Shown: positions 1 through 8,716 of the stretch, in pieces | Numbering within the stretch: position 1 is the first letter of the stretch | Layout of the letters: the number at the start of each line of letters is the position of its first letter | From: Streptomyces massasporeus | GTDB lineage: Bacteria; Actinomycetota; Actinomycetes; Streptomycetales; Streptomycetaceae | Direction: 5' to 3' | Length of the DNA stretch: 64,000 bases | Assembly (NCBI RefSeq): GCF_014648995.1 | Contig: NZ_BMSE01000008.1 | Location: forward strand, 1 to 64,000 | Made by a program: the position numbers and the translations under genes | The notes under the pieces: generated by a model | What the model saw: only the letters and a program-made list of their open reading frames with translations | The model's database searches: none | Told to the model about the DNA's origin: nothing

Positions 1-20
1 GCCGCCGAACAATTTTTGGG

Positions 21-52
21 AAAACCCCCGCATCTTCGGATGCGGGGGTTTT
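21..52 (-). terminator. Rho-independent terminator of the two-component operon
   Basis: A perfect inverted repeat has 14-nt arms (AAAACCCCCGCATC and its complement) closed by a TTCG tetraloop and ending in a T run. It lies about 30 nt past the stop codon of the leftward response-regulator gene. The A and T tracts on both sides mean it could work in either direction. Confidence 0.85.
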
Positions 53-84
53 CTGCGTTTGGACCCCATTGGGCCCCAATTCAT

Positions 85-756
85 TCAGGACGGCTGCACC
101 AGTTTCGTGTCGTACGCCAGAATGACCGCCTGAATGCGGTCCCGAGAGCCCGTCTTCGCCAGAATGCGGCCCACGTGCGTCTTCACCGTCGACTCGGCCA
201 GGTGGAGACGTGTGGCGATCTCCGTGTTCGTCCAGCCCTGGCCGATGACCGTGAGGATCTCGCGTTCCCGGTCGGTGAGGGACGTGAGGCGGGCGTCCTC
301 TGACGTCCCGTCCTGCGCGGTGGGGTCGGCCGGGAGGTGGTGGACGTAGGCGTCCAGGAGGCGGCGGGTCAGGCTGGGGGCGACGACCGCGTCGCCTGTG
401 GCGACCGCGCGGATGCCGGCCAGGAGTTCCTCGGGCTGGGCGTCCTTGACCAGGAATCCCGAGGCGCCCGCGCGGAGGCCGGCGTAGGCGTACTCGTCCA
501 GGTCGAAGGTGGTGACGATCAGGATGCGGGTGCGGTCGCCGGCGGCGGTGATGCGGCGGGTCGCCTCGATGCCGTCGAGGCCGGGCATGCGGATGTCCAT
601 GACGACGACATCGGGATGGAGCTCAGCGGCCATGCGGACTGCTTCGCTGCCGTTCGCCGCCTCGCCGACGACCGTCATGTCGTCCTGGCTCTCCAGCAAC
701 ATGCGGGATCCGAAGCGCTGGAGGGGCTGGTCGTCGGCTATCAGGACCGTGGTCAC
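85..756 (-). CDS. NarL/LuxR-family response regulator
   Basis: This is a 223-aa cytoplasmic DNA-binding response regulator. The receiver domain occupies residues 1-120, with an acidic pair at D8/D9, the likely phospho-acceptor D54 in VVVMDIRMPG, and a lysine in FLVKDA. A LuxR-type helix-turn-helix spans about 158-218 (LTDREREIL, then ESTVKTHVGRIL). The gene starts with GTG, and that codon overlaps the stop of the upstream kinase gene in a GTGA, so the two are translationally coupled and form a cognate pair. The target genes cannot be read from the sequence. Confidence 0.93.
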   Translation of the reverse strand: MTTVLIADDQPLQRFGSRMLLESQDDMTVVGEAANGSEAVRMAAELHPDVVVMDIRMPGLDGIEATRRITAAGDRTRILIVTTFDLDEYAYAGLRAGASGFLVKDAQPEELLAGIRAVATGDAVVAPSLTRRLLDAYVHHLPADPTAQDGTSEDARLTSLTDREREILTVIGQGWTNTEIATRLHLAESTVKTHVGRILAKTGSRDRIQAVILAYDTKLVQPS

Positions 757-1997
757 TGCGGGGATTCCTCCGGGAGACTTAGGCGGACGCGCCAGCCCTG
801 CTCCGGGTGGGGGCGAGGGCCGGCCTCAAGTGTGCCGCCGTACAGGGCGGTTCGCTCGCGCATTCCGGGTAGCCCGCGGCCACCCCGGGAGGTCCCGTCG
901 GTGGCGCTTCCGGTGCCGGTGTCCGTGATCGTGACGGTGACCGCGGCCTTCTCCTCGTAGGAGAGCTCTATCCGGGCGGTGGCGTCGGGGCCGCCGTGCT
1001 TCAGGGTGTTGGTGAGGGCTTCCTGGATGACGCGGTAGACGGTGAGCTGGCGGCCCGGGGGGAGGCTCGGGCTGCCATGGGTGGTGGTGCTGACGGGGAG
1101 GCCTGCGGAGCGTACGCCGTCGAGGAGCGGGTCGAGGTCGGCGAGGCCGGGCTGGGGGGTGAGGTCGGCTTGTTGCTTCTCTTCCTCGCGCAGGACGTCG
1201 AGGAGGCGGCGGAGTTCGGTGAGGGCCTGGCGGCTGGTGGTGGCGATGGCGTCGAGGGCCTGGGCGGCGCGTTCGGGGGACTTGGCGGCGGCGTAGCGGC
1301 CGCCGTCGGCCAGGCCCGTGATGACGGAGAGGTTGTGGCCGATGATGTCGTGCATCTCGCGGGCGATGCGGGCGCGTTCGGCCGCCGTCGCGAGCTGGGC
1401 CTGCTGGTCGCGTTCGGTCTCCAGGCGGCGGGCGCGGTCCTCCAGGGCCTCGGTGTAGGTGCGGCGGGTGCGGACCGTGACGCCGATGAGGACGGCCACG
1501 GTGATGGACATGAGGTGTGAGCCGATCTGCTGGTCCCAGGTGCCCTCTCCCTGGCGGAAAGCCGAGAGGAGGACCGGGCCGATCACCAGGGCCGTCGTCC
1601 ACCACAGGTCGCGCAGGGGGCGGCGCAGGGCGAGGTGGTAGACGAGGACCAGCTGGAGCAGGGCTGCCTGGAGGGCGGCGCCGGTCCAGGAGTTGGCGAG
1701 GGCGAAGGGAGCCATGGCGGCCAGGGCCGTTCCGGGGTGGGTGCGGCGCCAGAGGAGTGGGACCGAGAGGCCGAGGCTCAGGGTGAGGAGCAGCCAGCCG
1801 GGGACGTCGAGCTGGTGGGCGTTGTTGCGCCAGCCGCCGCCGGTGTAGTCGATCAGGGCGGCTGTCACCCAGAAGCCGGTGAAGGGCAGGTCCCACAGGA
1901 GGGGGCGGCGTCGGTCGAAGGCGCGCACCCGGTGGGTGAGGCGCTGGGCGTATTCGGTGAGGGGCTCCGGCGCCCGGTTGTCCGTCACGGGGTCCAT
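753..1997 (-). CDS. Membrane sensor histidine kinase, HisKA_3 type
   Basis: This sensor kinase would phosphorylate the response regulator encoded just downstream. The N-terminal half carries four to five hydrophobic segments (roughly residues 35-175). A short coiled linker leads to the dimerisation/phospho-acceptor motif ARIAREMHDIIGH, with the acceptor His near residue 216. The HATPase domain follows, with an N-box (EALTNTLKHGG) and a G-box (GRGLPGMRERTALYGG). I chose the ATG at 1997; an in-frame GTG at 2024 would add nine residues, and neither has a clear Shine-Dalgarno. No extracellular sensor domain is obvious, so the signal may be sensed in the membrane. Confidence 0.9.
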   Translation of the reverse strand: MDPVTDNRAPEPLTEYAQRLTHRVRAFDRRRPLLWDLPFTGFWVTAALIDYTGGGWRNNAHQLDVPGWLLLTLSLGLSVPLLWRRTHPGTALAAMAPFALANSWTGAALQAALLQLVLVYHLALRRPLRDLWWTTALVIGPVLLSAFRQGEGTWDQQIGSHLMSITVAVLIGVTVRTRRTYTEALEDRARRLETERDQQAQLATAAERARIAREMHDIIGHNLSVITGLADGGRYAAAKSPERAAQALDAIATTSRQALTELRRLLDVLREEEKQQADLTPQPGLADLDPLLDGVRSAGLPVSTTTHGSPSLPPGRQLTVYRVIQEALTNTLKHGGPDATARIELSYEEKAAVTVTITDTGTGSATDGTSRGGRGLPGMRERTALYGGTLEAGPRPHPEQGWRVRLSLPEESPQ

Positions 1998-2187
1998 CGT
2001 GTGGGATCCGGTGCCGGGCGGCACGCGTCTTGGCGGTGGCGGGCGGCGGAGTCCACGTCGTCGTGGCGCTGGGTCGGGTCGTGTGCCGTCGGCATGCCTC
2101 GATGCTCGCGTGTGCGGGGGCGGCGGGCGTCGGACCGGCGGGGTAATCGGGGTGAGGGGTGTCGTACCCGGGTACTACCGTGGCCGT

Positions 2188-2730
2188 ATGAGCTATGTGA
2201 TCCGGTCCGTCCGTGCCGGCGAGTGGGTCGCGGCGAAGGAGCTGCGGCTCGCGGCGCTGCGGGATCCGGTGGCGCACCTGGCCTTCCTGGAGACGTACGA
2301 GGAGGCCGCCGCCAGACCGGATGCCTTCTGGCAGGAGCGGACCGCGGGGGCCGCCGAAGGGGCGGACAAGGCGCAGCAGATCATCGCCGAGGGGCCGGAC
2401 GGGCGGTGGGTGGGGACGCTGACCGTGCTCGTGGAGGAGCCCGGGACGACCGACTGGGCCGGGTTTCCGGTGGAGCGGAAGCAGGGGCATGTGGTCGGTG
2501 TGTTCGTACGGCCCGAGGAGCGCGGGAGCGGGCTGACCGAGGTGCTGTTCGACGCTGCCTTGGAGTGGTCGTGGGCGCAGGGTCTGGAGCGGGTGCGGCT
2601 CATCGTGCACGAGGAGAACGGGCGGGCGCAGCGGTTCTACCGGCGGGCGGGATTCCTGCCGAGTGGCGTGATCGTGCCGTTGGGGGACGCGGGGGAGCGG
2701 GAGTTGGAGTTCGTCCTCGAGCGGGAGTGA
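2188..2730 (+). CDS. GNAT family N-acetyltransferase
   Basis: This is a 180-aa single-domain acetyltransferase. The acetyl-CoA binding region is seen in GVFVRPEERGSGLTEVLFDAA (about 108-128), where the usual R/Q-x-x-G-x-G/A loop appears as RGSGLT. The C-terminal motif ENGRAQRFYRRAGF is typical of the fold. The substrate cannot be deduced. The gene lies alone between leftward genes and reads rightward. The ATG at 2188 begins the conserved region; the reading frame continues upstream but has no homology-like content. A TACTAC hexamer 9 nt upstream might be a -10 box. Confidence 0.85.
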   Translation: MSYVIRSVRAGEWVAAKELRLAALRDPVAHLAFLETYEEAAARPDAFWQERTAGAAEGADKAQQIIAEGPDGRWVGTLTVLVEEPGTTDWAGFPVERKQGHVVGVFVRPEERGSGLTEVLFDAALEWSWAQGLERVRLIVHEENGRAQRFYRRAGFLPSGVIVPLGDAGERELEFVLERE

Positions 2731-2755
2731 CGGGCCGGCACACCGGCCCCCCGGG

Positions 2756-4402
2756 CTACTGGACCGGCAGTTCGTCGTGCGGCCAGCGGGCGCGGCCCTG
2801 TTCGCGGGACCGGAGCAGGGCCAGGGTCGGCATGCCCCGGTCCGCTCCGGTGGCCAGCAGCTCCGGGAGTTGGGGAAGCGGGGCCACGGCCGCGACGTCG
2901 TCCAGGACGAGCGTCATTGGTGGGTCGAGGCGACCGGCCGATGACCGTTCGGCCATGTGCCGGCCGCGCTCGACCACGCTTGAGACGAGGGCCGTCAGGA
3001 GGGGCATGGCGCCCGGGTTCGTCCTGGGGTCCTCGATGGATTCCCCCACCACATAAAGCGTGCCCCCTTCGTGGACGAAGGAATCCAAGGCGAGGGCATC
3101 AGTTCGGTTGGGAGTGCAGGCCTCGCGGATATTGACCGTGGAGAGGGCCGCGAGGGCGCGGGTGGTCAACTGCTGGGCCATGTCGCGGCGTTCGGGATGG
3201 GCCGTGAGGGCGCCCTCGAGTTCACCCGCGGAGCCGGGGGCGGCCTTGGGGTTGGTGCGGAGGATGCGTACGGCGTCCTGGATCTGGGTGCCCTGGGACC
3301 AGCGGTGGACGTGGCGGATGGTGCGGCCGTCGATCGCCGCGGCGTGCAGGTAGCTGCGCAGGAGTGTGGTGGCCGTGTCGGTGAGGGCCTGGTCGAGTTT
3401 GGCGGTGGGGCGTACGGGGGTGAGGAGGGCCGTGGCCCGCCGGGATGCCGTGTCCTTGTCCTCGCAGCCGGTGGTGGGGGACCAGTGGAGGCGGGACGGG
3501 GTGTCGCAGAGGTGGGTGGGGTCGTAGAGGTGGGTGGGGCCCAGCTTGGCTCTGGCGTCCTTGGTGTCCTGCCAGAGGAGGGGGTTCGACGTGACGATGA
3601 GGGCCGGGCCTTCCGCGTCGCGTACGGCCTGGGCGGCGGTGGTGTGGCGGGTTTCCTTTGGGGCTACGAGGATCTTTTCCCACCTGCTCACCCGTTCCTG
3701 CCCGCACAGAGGTGCCGGAGTCGCGGGGATGATCGCCGGCGGGGGGGAGCCGGCCGGGCTCGCGGTGGAGTCCAGGGGGCTCGTCGTGGAGGCCAGAGGG
3801 CTCGCGGGGTCGGTGGGCGAGCGGCGCGGGGTCGGGACCTCGTGCTGCGTCGCGGTGGAGCCGTGGCTCTGCGCCGAGGGCGTGACCTCGTGTTGCGTCG
3901 AGGGGGATCCGTGGTGCTGCCCCGGGGCCGGGACCTCGTGCTGCACGGGTGCCTGTGCCTCGTACGTGGTGGCTCCCCGGGCCGGTGTGCCGGACACCGT
4001 CGGTTCCTCCGCCGCCGTCGCCCTTCGCTCCCGGTTCCTGGCGCGGACGGCCCGCCACCGGGCCAGGGTGCCCATGACGAACACCGTCAGGACGACCAGG
4101 ATCATCAGCTGGCCGATGAACAGGCCCCAGAACAGGCCGTAGCCGGAGAGTTCGCCGGGCGGTGTGTCGGGCCAGGCGCCGGGGATGTCGTGGGGCTGGG
4201 CGATGAGGCCGCGCATGGCGAGCGGCGTCCGGGCGAAGGTGACGCCGGAGGGCCAGGAGCCGTGAGCGAACAGGGCGGCCAGGCCCGTGGCCGTCCACGC
4301 CAGCACGGTCATGCCGAGGAGGAACGCCAGTACGCCGACCAGCAGGCCGTCGGGGATGCCTCCCTGGCCGGCCCGCCGGTCGTGACGGTCGTCCGGTCTC
4401 AC
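2756..4402 (-). CDS. VirD4/TraG-like membrane protein with degenerate P-loop (cmd-like cluster)
   Basis: This 548-aa protein resembles a type IV coupling protein. Two hydrophobic segments (about 19-46 and 88-112) anchor it. A Pro/Ser/Thr-rich linker (about 130-235) contains imperfect QHEVP/T repeats. The cytoplasmic domain reads like VirD4: ILVAPKETRHTTAAQ at about 244-258 sits where the Walker A loop should be, followed by ALIVTSNPLLWQDT, and MTLVLDDVAAVAPLPQLPEL looks like Walker B plus the following strand. The GxxxxGKT loop is replaced by KETRHT, so ATP hydrolysis is doubtful. It is the last gene of the operon, 16 nt after the VirB4-like gene, with GGGGAGG before its GTG start. It may correspond to cmdA (SCO4126) of S. 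coelicolor; that mapping is from memory. Confidence 0.8.
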   Translation of the reverse strand: MRPDDRHDRRAGQGGIPDGLLVGVLAFLLGMTVLAWTATGLAALFAHGSWPSGVTFARTPLAMRGLIAQPHDIPGAWPDTPPGELSGYGLFWGLFIGQLMILVVLTVFVMGTLARWRAVRARNRERRATAAEEPTVSGTPARGATTYEAQAPVQHEVPAPGQHHGSPSTQHEVTPSAQSHGSTATQHEVPTPRRSPTDPASPLASTTSPLDSTASPAGSPPPAIIPATPAPLCGQERVSRWEKILVAPKETRHTTAAQAVRDAEGPALIVTSNPLLWQDTKDARAKLGPTHLYDPTHLCDTPSRLHWSPTTGCEDKDTASRRATALLTPVRPTAKLDQALTDTATTLLRSYLHAAAIDGRTIRHVHRWSQGTQIQDAVRILRTNPKAAPGSAGELEGALTAHPERRDMAQQLTTRALAALSTVNIREACTPNRTDALALDSFVHEGGTLYVVGESIEDPRTNPGAMPLLTALVSSVVERGRHMAERSSAGRLDPPMTLVLDDVAAVAPLPQLPELLATGADRGMPTLALLRSREQGRARWPHDELPVQ

Positions 4403-4418
4403 GCGTCCTCCCCTGTGC

Positions 4419-5828
4419 CTACGCCACCGTCGATTCGGAGTCGCCCAGGTGGTGCTCCACGAAGGCCGCGGCGCGTTCCTCCGCCTCGAGTTCGGCGGCG
4501 CGCAGGGCGTCGTCCGCGAGGTCGGCGGAGGACTGGGTCATCGCGCGGTCGGTGAAGACCAGGGGGCGTTCGGTCTCCGTGACCAGGTGTTTGACGACCT
4601 GGACGTTGCCGTTGACGTCCCAGACGGCGATGCCGGGGGTGAGCGTCGGGATGATCTCCACCGCCCAGCGGGGGAGGCCCAGGACGCGGCCCGTCGCCCT
4701 CGCCTCGTCCGCCTTCTGGGCGTAGATCGTCCTGGTCGACGCCATCTTCAGGATCGCCGCGGCCTCCTTCGCCGCCGCGCCGTCGACGACGTCGGAGAGG
4801 TGGTGGACGACCGCTACGAAGGACAGGCCCAGGCGTCGGCCGAACTTCAGCAGGCGCTGGAACAGCTGGGCGACGAAGGGGCTGTTGATGATGTGCCAGG
4901 CCTCTTCGACCAGGAAGATGCGCTTCTTCCGGTCGGGGCGGATCCAGGTGTGCTCCAGCCACACGCCGACGATCGCCATGAGGATGGGCATGGCGATGGA
5001 GTTGCGGTCGATGTGGGACAGGTCGAAGACGATGAGCGGGGCGTCCAGGTCGATGCCGACCGTGGTGGGGCCGTCGAACATGCCGCGCAGGTCACCGTCG
5101 ACCAGGCGGTCCAGGACCAGGGCAACGTCGAGGCCCCAGGCCCGTACGTCGTCTATGGCGACGTTCATCGCCTCGGCGGACTCGGGTTCGGGGTGGCGCA
5201 GCTGCTCGACGATGTCGGTCAGGACCGGCTGGCGGTCGACGATGGTCTCGTTGACGTAGGCGTGGGCGACCTTGAGGGCGAAGCCGGAGCGTTCGTCGAG
5301 GCCGTGCCCCATCGCCACCTCGATGATCGTCCGGAGCAGCGCGAGCTGGCCCGTGGTGGTGATCGCGGGGTCGAGCGGGTTGAGGCGGATTCCCATGTCC
5401 AGGGCCGCTGTCGGGTCCAGGCGGATGGGAGTTATGCCCAGCTCCTGCGCGATGAGGTTCCACTCGCCGACGCCGTCCTCGCCCTGGGCGTCCAGGACGA
5501 CGACCTGGCGGTCGCGGAAGCGGAGCTGGCGCAGGACGTACGTCTTCTCCAGCGCCGACTTGCCGTTGCCGGACTCGCCGAGGACCAGCCAGTGGGGGGC
5601 GGGGAGTTGCTGGCCGTAGAGCTGGAAGGGGTCGTAGATGTAGCCCTTTCCGGAGTACACCTCGCGGCCGATGATGACGCCGGAGTCGCCGAGGCCGGGG
5701 GCGGCGGTCGGGAGGTAGACCGCCTGGGCCTGGCCCGTGGACGTGCGCACCGGGAGCCTGGTCGTCTCGACCTTGCCGAAGAGGAAGGAGGTGAAGGCGT
5801 CGGTGAGGACGGACAGCGGGTCCCGCAT
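4419..5828 (-). CDS. VirB4/TraC-like ATPase (cmd-like cluster)
   Basis: This is a 469-aa cytoplasmic, probably membrane-associated AAA+-type ATPase. An intact Walker A (GESGNGKS, residues 84-91) follows WLVLGES, and a Walker B with a tandem Glu (IFLVEEAW, 304-311) is present. A later KRxxLxFVAVVHHLSD-like segment resembles sensor regions of VirB4/TraC motor proteins. It lacks the long N-terminal domain of VirB4 proteins; that part may be supplied by the upstream SCO6880-type protein, whose stop is 6 nt away. It is the only gene in the operon with a canonical P-loop and so the likely motor of the complex. From memory it may be cmdB (SCO4127), reported to affect differentiation and antibiotic production. 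Confidence 0.85.
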   Translation of the reverse strand: MRDPLSVLTDAFTSFLFGKVETTRLPVRTSTGQAQAVYLPTAAPGLGDSGVIIGREVYSGKGYIYDPFQLYGQQLPAPHWLVLGESGNGKSALEKTYVLRQLRFRDRQVVVLDAQGEDGVGEWNLIAQELGITPIRLDPTAALDMGIRLNPLDPAITTTGQLALLRTIIEVAMGHGLDERSGFALKVAHAYVNETIVDRQPVLTDIVEQLRHPEPESAEAMNVAIDDVRAWGLDVALVLDRLVDGDLRGMFDGPTTVGIDLDAPLIVFDLSHIDRNSIAMPILMAIVGVWLEHTWIRPDRKKRIFLVEEAWHIINSPFVAQLFQRLLKFGRRLGLSFVAVVHHLSDVVDGAAAKEAAAILKMASTRTIYAQKADEARATGRVLGLPRWAVEIIPTLTPGIAVWDVNGNVQVVKHLVTETERPLVFTDRAMTQSSADLADDALRAAELEAEERAAAFVEHHLGDSESTVA

Positions 5829-5834
5829 CAGGTC

Positions 5835-7391
5835 CTACCTCCGAATGCCGGTGGCGAAGGGAAGGGTGTTCACGAAGGCGCGGTGGTGCTCGCGGTCGCA
5901 CCATTCCAGCTTGAGGTACGACTTGCCCGCGGAGGCCCTTATCGTCCGCTTGTCGCGGGCGAGGGCGTCGGGGTTGCGGGAGGAGACGGTGATGTAGCCG
6001 ACGAGGTTGACGCCGGCGGCGCCGCTGGCGAGGTCCTCGCCGCGCTGGTCGAGGCGGGAGTGCGCGGCGATGTCGCGGGGGTCGACGGTGCGGTTCATCT
6101 TGGCGGCGCGGGACGCCTCGGCCTCGTCGTTGGTCTTCTCGGTGAGCATGCGCTCGATGGCGACCTCGGTGGGTTCGAGGTCCATGGTGACGGCGACCGT
6201 GCGGATGACGTCCGGGGTGTGGACGAGCAGCGGGGCGAGGAAGTTGACGCCGACGGGGGTCATCGGCCATTCCTTCACCCAGGCCGTGGCGTGGCACCAG
6301 GGGGCGCGGGTGGAGGACTCGCGGGTCTTGGCCTGGAGGTAGGTGGGCTCCATGGCGTCCAGTTCGGCCGGCCAGGCGTTGCGCTTGGTCATCGCCTGGA
6401 TGTGGTCGATCGGATGGTCCGGGTCGTACATGGAGTGGATCAGCGAGGCCAGCCGTCCCTGACCGAGCGGCTGCCGTACGCGGATGTCGGCTTCCTGGAG
6501 GCGCGAGCAGATGTCGGTGAGCTCGCGGGCCATGACGACGGCGAGTCCGGCGTCCCGGTCGACCTTGCCGCCGTGGGCGCGGGCGGCGCGGGCCATGGCG
6601 CCCGCCTCGGCGGCGAGGTCGCGCGTGTAGTGCATGCAGGCGACGAGGTAGGCGCGGTGCTGCTCGCTGCTGGTGGACACCATCGACTGGAGCTGGTCGT
6701 AGGACTCCTGGAGCCAGGGCAGGGCCTTTTCGTCGCCGCGGACGGCGACGTCCTTGGCGTGGGCGTCCGGGTCGGCCGGGAGGGTGCGGGCCAGCATCTG
6801 GATGCGGGTGACGAAGCCGTCGCCGTTGGCGACGTGCTTGAGCAGGGTGCCGAAGCGGTCGACGAGGGCTTCCTGGTCCTCGCTGTCGCGCAGGCCGACG
6901 CCGGGGCCCTCGATCTCGATGGCGGCGGTGACGGTCTTGCGGTCGGCGTGCAGGAGCACGGCGATCTCGTCGGGGCCGAAGGGGGCGGCCAGCCAGGTGA
7001 TGCGGCCGATGCCGGGGGGCGGGCCGATCTCGACCTCGCGGCCGTCGAGCCGGGTGCCGGCCTCGATGACGGCGGAGCGGTAGGCGGTGCCCTGTTTCAG
7101 GGTCCGCTTGTAGCTGCGGTTGATCTCGAACCACTTGTAGAACGTGCGGTGCTTGTACGGCACGTAGACCGCGGACAGCGCGAGCATCGGGAAGCCGGCG
7201 AGCAGCACGATGCGCAGGCTCAGCACCGGGACGAGGAGTCCGCACATCATGCCGAGGAACGCGCCCACGACGATCAGGGCGATCTCGCCGGTCTCGCGGT
7301 TGCGGCCGATGATCGCGTTCGGCCGGGCGCGGCCGATCAGATATGTCCGGCGGGGCGTGACCGGATGGGACACGTGGGACTCGGTCGTCAA
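5835..7391 (-). CDS. SCO6880-family protein, VirB3/PrgI-like N-terminus
   Basis: This is a 518-aa membrane protein. A short N-terminal tail is followed by two closely spaced hydrophobic segments (about 35-56 and 59-80), the layout of VirB3/PrgI-type subunits. A large soluble region without a P-loop follows (about 90-518) and matches my recollection of the Streptomyces SCO6880 family found beside VirB4-like ATPases. It may be the split-off N-terminal half of a VirB4-type protein. The stop lies 6 nt before the ATPase gene, and the start overlaps the upstream gene by 4 bp, so all are cotranslated. The biochemical role is unknown. Confidence 0.78.
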   Translation of the reverse strand: MTTESHVSHPVTPRRTYLIGRARPNAIIGRNRETGEIALIVVGAFLGMMCGLLVPVLSLRIVLLAGFPMLALSAVYVPYKHRTFYKWFEINRSYKRTLKQGTAYRSAVIEAGTRLDGREVEIGPPPGIGRITWLAAPFGPDEIAVLLHADRKTVTAAIEIEGPGVGLRDSEDQEALVDRFGTLLKHVANGDGFVTRIQMLARTLPADPDAHAKDVAVRGDEKALPWLQESYDQLQSMVSTSSEQHRAYLVACMHYTRDLAAEAGAMARAARAHGGKVDRDAGLAVVMARELTDICSRLQEADIRVRQPLGQGRLASLIHSMYDPDHPIDHIQAMTKRNAWPAELDAMEPTYLQAKTRESSTRAPWCHATAWVKEWPMTPVGVNFLAPLLVHTPDVIRTVAVTMDLEPTEVAIERMLTEKTNDEAEASRAAKMNRTVDPRDIAAHSRLDQRGEDLASGAAGVNLVGYITVSSRNPDALARDKRTIRASAGKSYLKLEWCDREHHRAFVNTLPFATGIRR

Positions 7392-8716
7392 CGCCCTTCA
7401 CCTCCCGTGCGGTTGGTACTGCTGTTGCGGGTGTTGCTGGCGTGGGGAGTGTTGACGGGGCTGCTCGAACGGGGGGCGGGTGCGGCGGAGGGGACAGATC
7501 CGCCGCCGCCGTTCGAGGGGCGCGCGCTGTGCGCGGCGACTCCGCCGGAGGCGGGGTTGCTGGGGCGGGGGGCGGAGGACTGGCTGCCTCCGCCGTTGTT
7601 GTCGGCGCGGGTGCTGTGGGTCTTGATGCCCTGCGCGACGAGGGACGCCGGGGAGCTGATGACGGCCGCGGCCTTGCTCTCGGCGCCCTGCATGAGGCGG
7701 TTGTTGCGGGAGCCGGCGATCTCGTCGCCGAAGCCGGGGACGAAGCGGTAGATCATCGCGCTGGCGAAGATGGCGAGCAGGATGATGGCGAGGCCGGAGA
7801 CGACGGCGGAGAAGGCGTTCGGGCCGTCGTCCGCGGAGAGTGCGCCGGCGAGGCCGAGGACGATGACGATCACCGGTTTGATGAGGATGACCGCGATCAT
7901 GATGCCGGCCCAGCGGCGGACGTGGCCCCACAGGTTCTTGTCGACGAGGCCGGCGTAGACGACGGTGCCGAGGAGGGCGCCGACGTAGAGGAGCGCGGCC
8001 CTGATGACGAGCTCCAGCCAGAGGACGCCGGCGGCGAGGATGCTGACCAGGGAGACCACGATCAGCATGATCGGGCCGCCGCCGATGTCCTCGCCCTTCT
8101 TGAGGGCCTCGGAGAAGGTGCCGAAGAACGCGTCGGTCTGGTCGCCGGTGGCTTTGGCGAGGACCTCGGTGACGCCGTCGGTGGCGGAGACGACGGTGTA
8201 GAGGATCAGGGGGGTGAAGGCGGAGGCCAGGACGGTCAGCCAGAGGAAGCCGATGGCTTCGGACAGGGCGGTGGTCAGGGGCACGCCGCGGACGGCTCGC
8301 TTGGCGACGGCCAGGAGCCACAGCAGGAGCGTGAGGATCGTCGAGGCGGCGAAGACGACCGCGTACTGCTGGAGGAACTTGGGGTTCGTGAAGTCGACGT
8401 TGGCGGTCTCCTTCACGGCCTCGCTGAGCTTGTCGACGGTCCAGGAGGCGGCGTCGGCGCAGCCCTTGGCGAGGGAGGAGAGGGGGTCGAGGGTGGAGGT
8501 GGGGTCGAGGCGGGAGGTTCCGCCACCGCCTCCGGCGCTGCCGGTGTCGCCTTCGCAGATCTCGCGGGCCTCGCCCCTGAGGAGGTCGCAGGCGTTGTTG
8601 CTGGGTGACGGAGACGGAGTGGGGGCGGCGAAGGCCCGAGTGGCCAGCAGGATCGTGGCTGTCTGCACCGCCGCGACCGCGGCGCCGAGTTTGAGTACGT
8701 GATGCCTAACGGGCAT
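7388..8716 (-). CDS. Polytopic membrane protein, VirB6/TrbL-like
   Basis: This 442-aa protein has an N-terminal export signal (residues about 5-30, ending AFAAPTPSP), a Pro/Ser-rich stretch and about six to seven transmembrane helices between roughly 110 and 335. The C-terminal 90 residues are low-complexity (Asn, Gly, Ser, Ala, Pro repeats such as PSNGGGGS). This layout fits VirB6/TrbL channel subunits of type IV secretion systems. That call rests on topology and neighbours, not on a sharp sequence motif. The start overlaps the end of the upstream gene by 11 bp and the stop overlaps the next gene by 4 bp. Confidence 0.75.
   Translation of the reverse strand: MPVRHHVLKLGAAVAAVQTATILLATRAFAAPTPSPSPSNNACDLLRGEAREICEGDTGSAGGGGGTSRLDPTSTLDPLSSLAKGCADAASWTVDKLSEAVKETANVDFTNPKFLQQYAVVFAASTILTLLLWLLAVAKRAVRGVPLTTALSEAIGFLWLTVLASAFTPLILYTVVSATDGVTEVLAKATGDQTDAFFGTFSEALKKGEDIGGGPIMLIVVSLVSILAAGVLWLELVIRAALLYVGALLGTVVYAGLVDKNLWGHVRRWAGIMIAVILIKPVIVIVLGLAGALSADDGPNAFSAVVSGLAIILLAIFASAMIYRFVPGFGDEIAGSRNNRLMQGAESKAAAVISSPASLVAQGIKTHSTRADNNGGGSQSSAPRPSNPASGGVAAHSARPSNGGGGSVPSAAPAPRSSSPVNTPHASNTRNSSTNRTGGEGR

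Noticed and set aside
826..2610. Long Pro/Arg/His-rich leftward frame of 594 codons
   Set aside because: It crosses both the kinase and acetyltransferase genes and has the composition of an out-of-frame reading.
4449..7751. Rightward 1100-codon open frame opposite the VirB4-like operon
   Set aside because: It is antisense to genes with clear Walker motifs and membrane helices; its Gly/Asp/Val-rich sequence is the usual mirror of high-GC codon bias.
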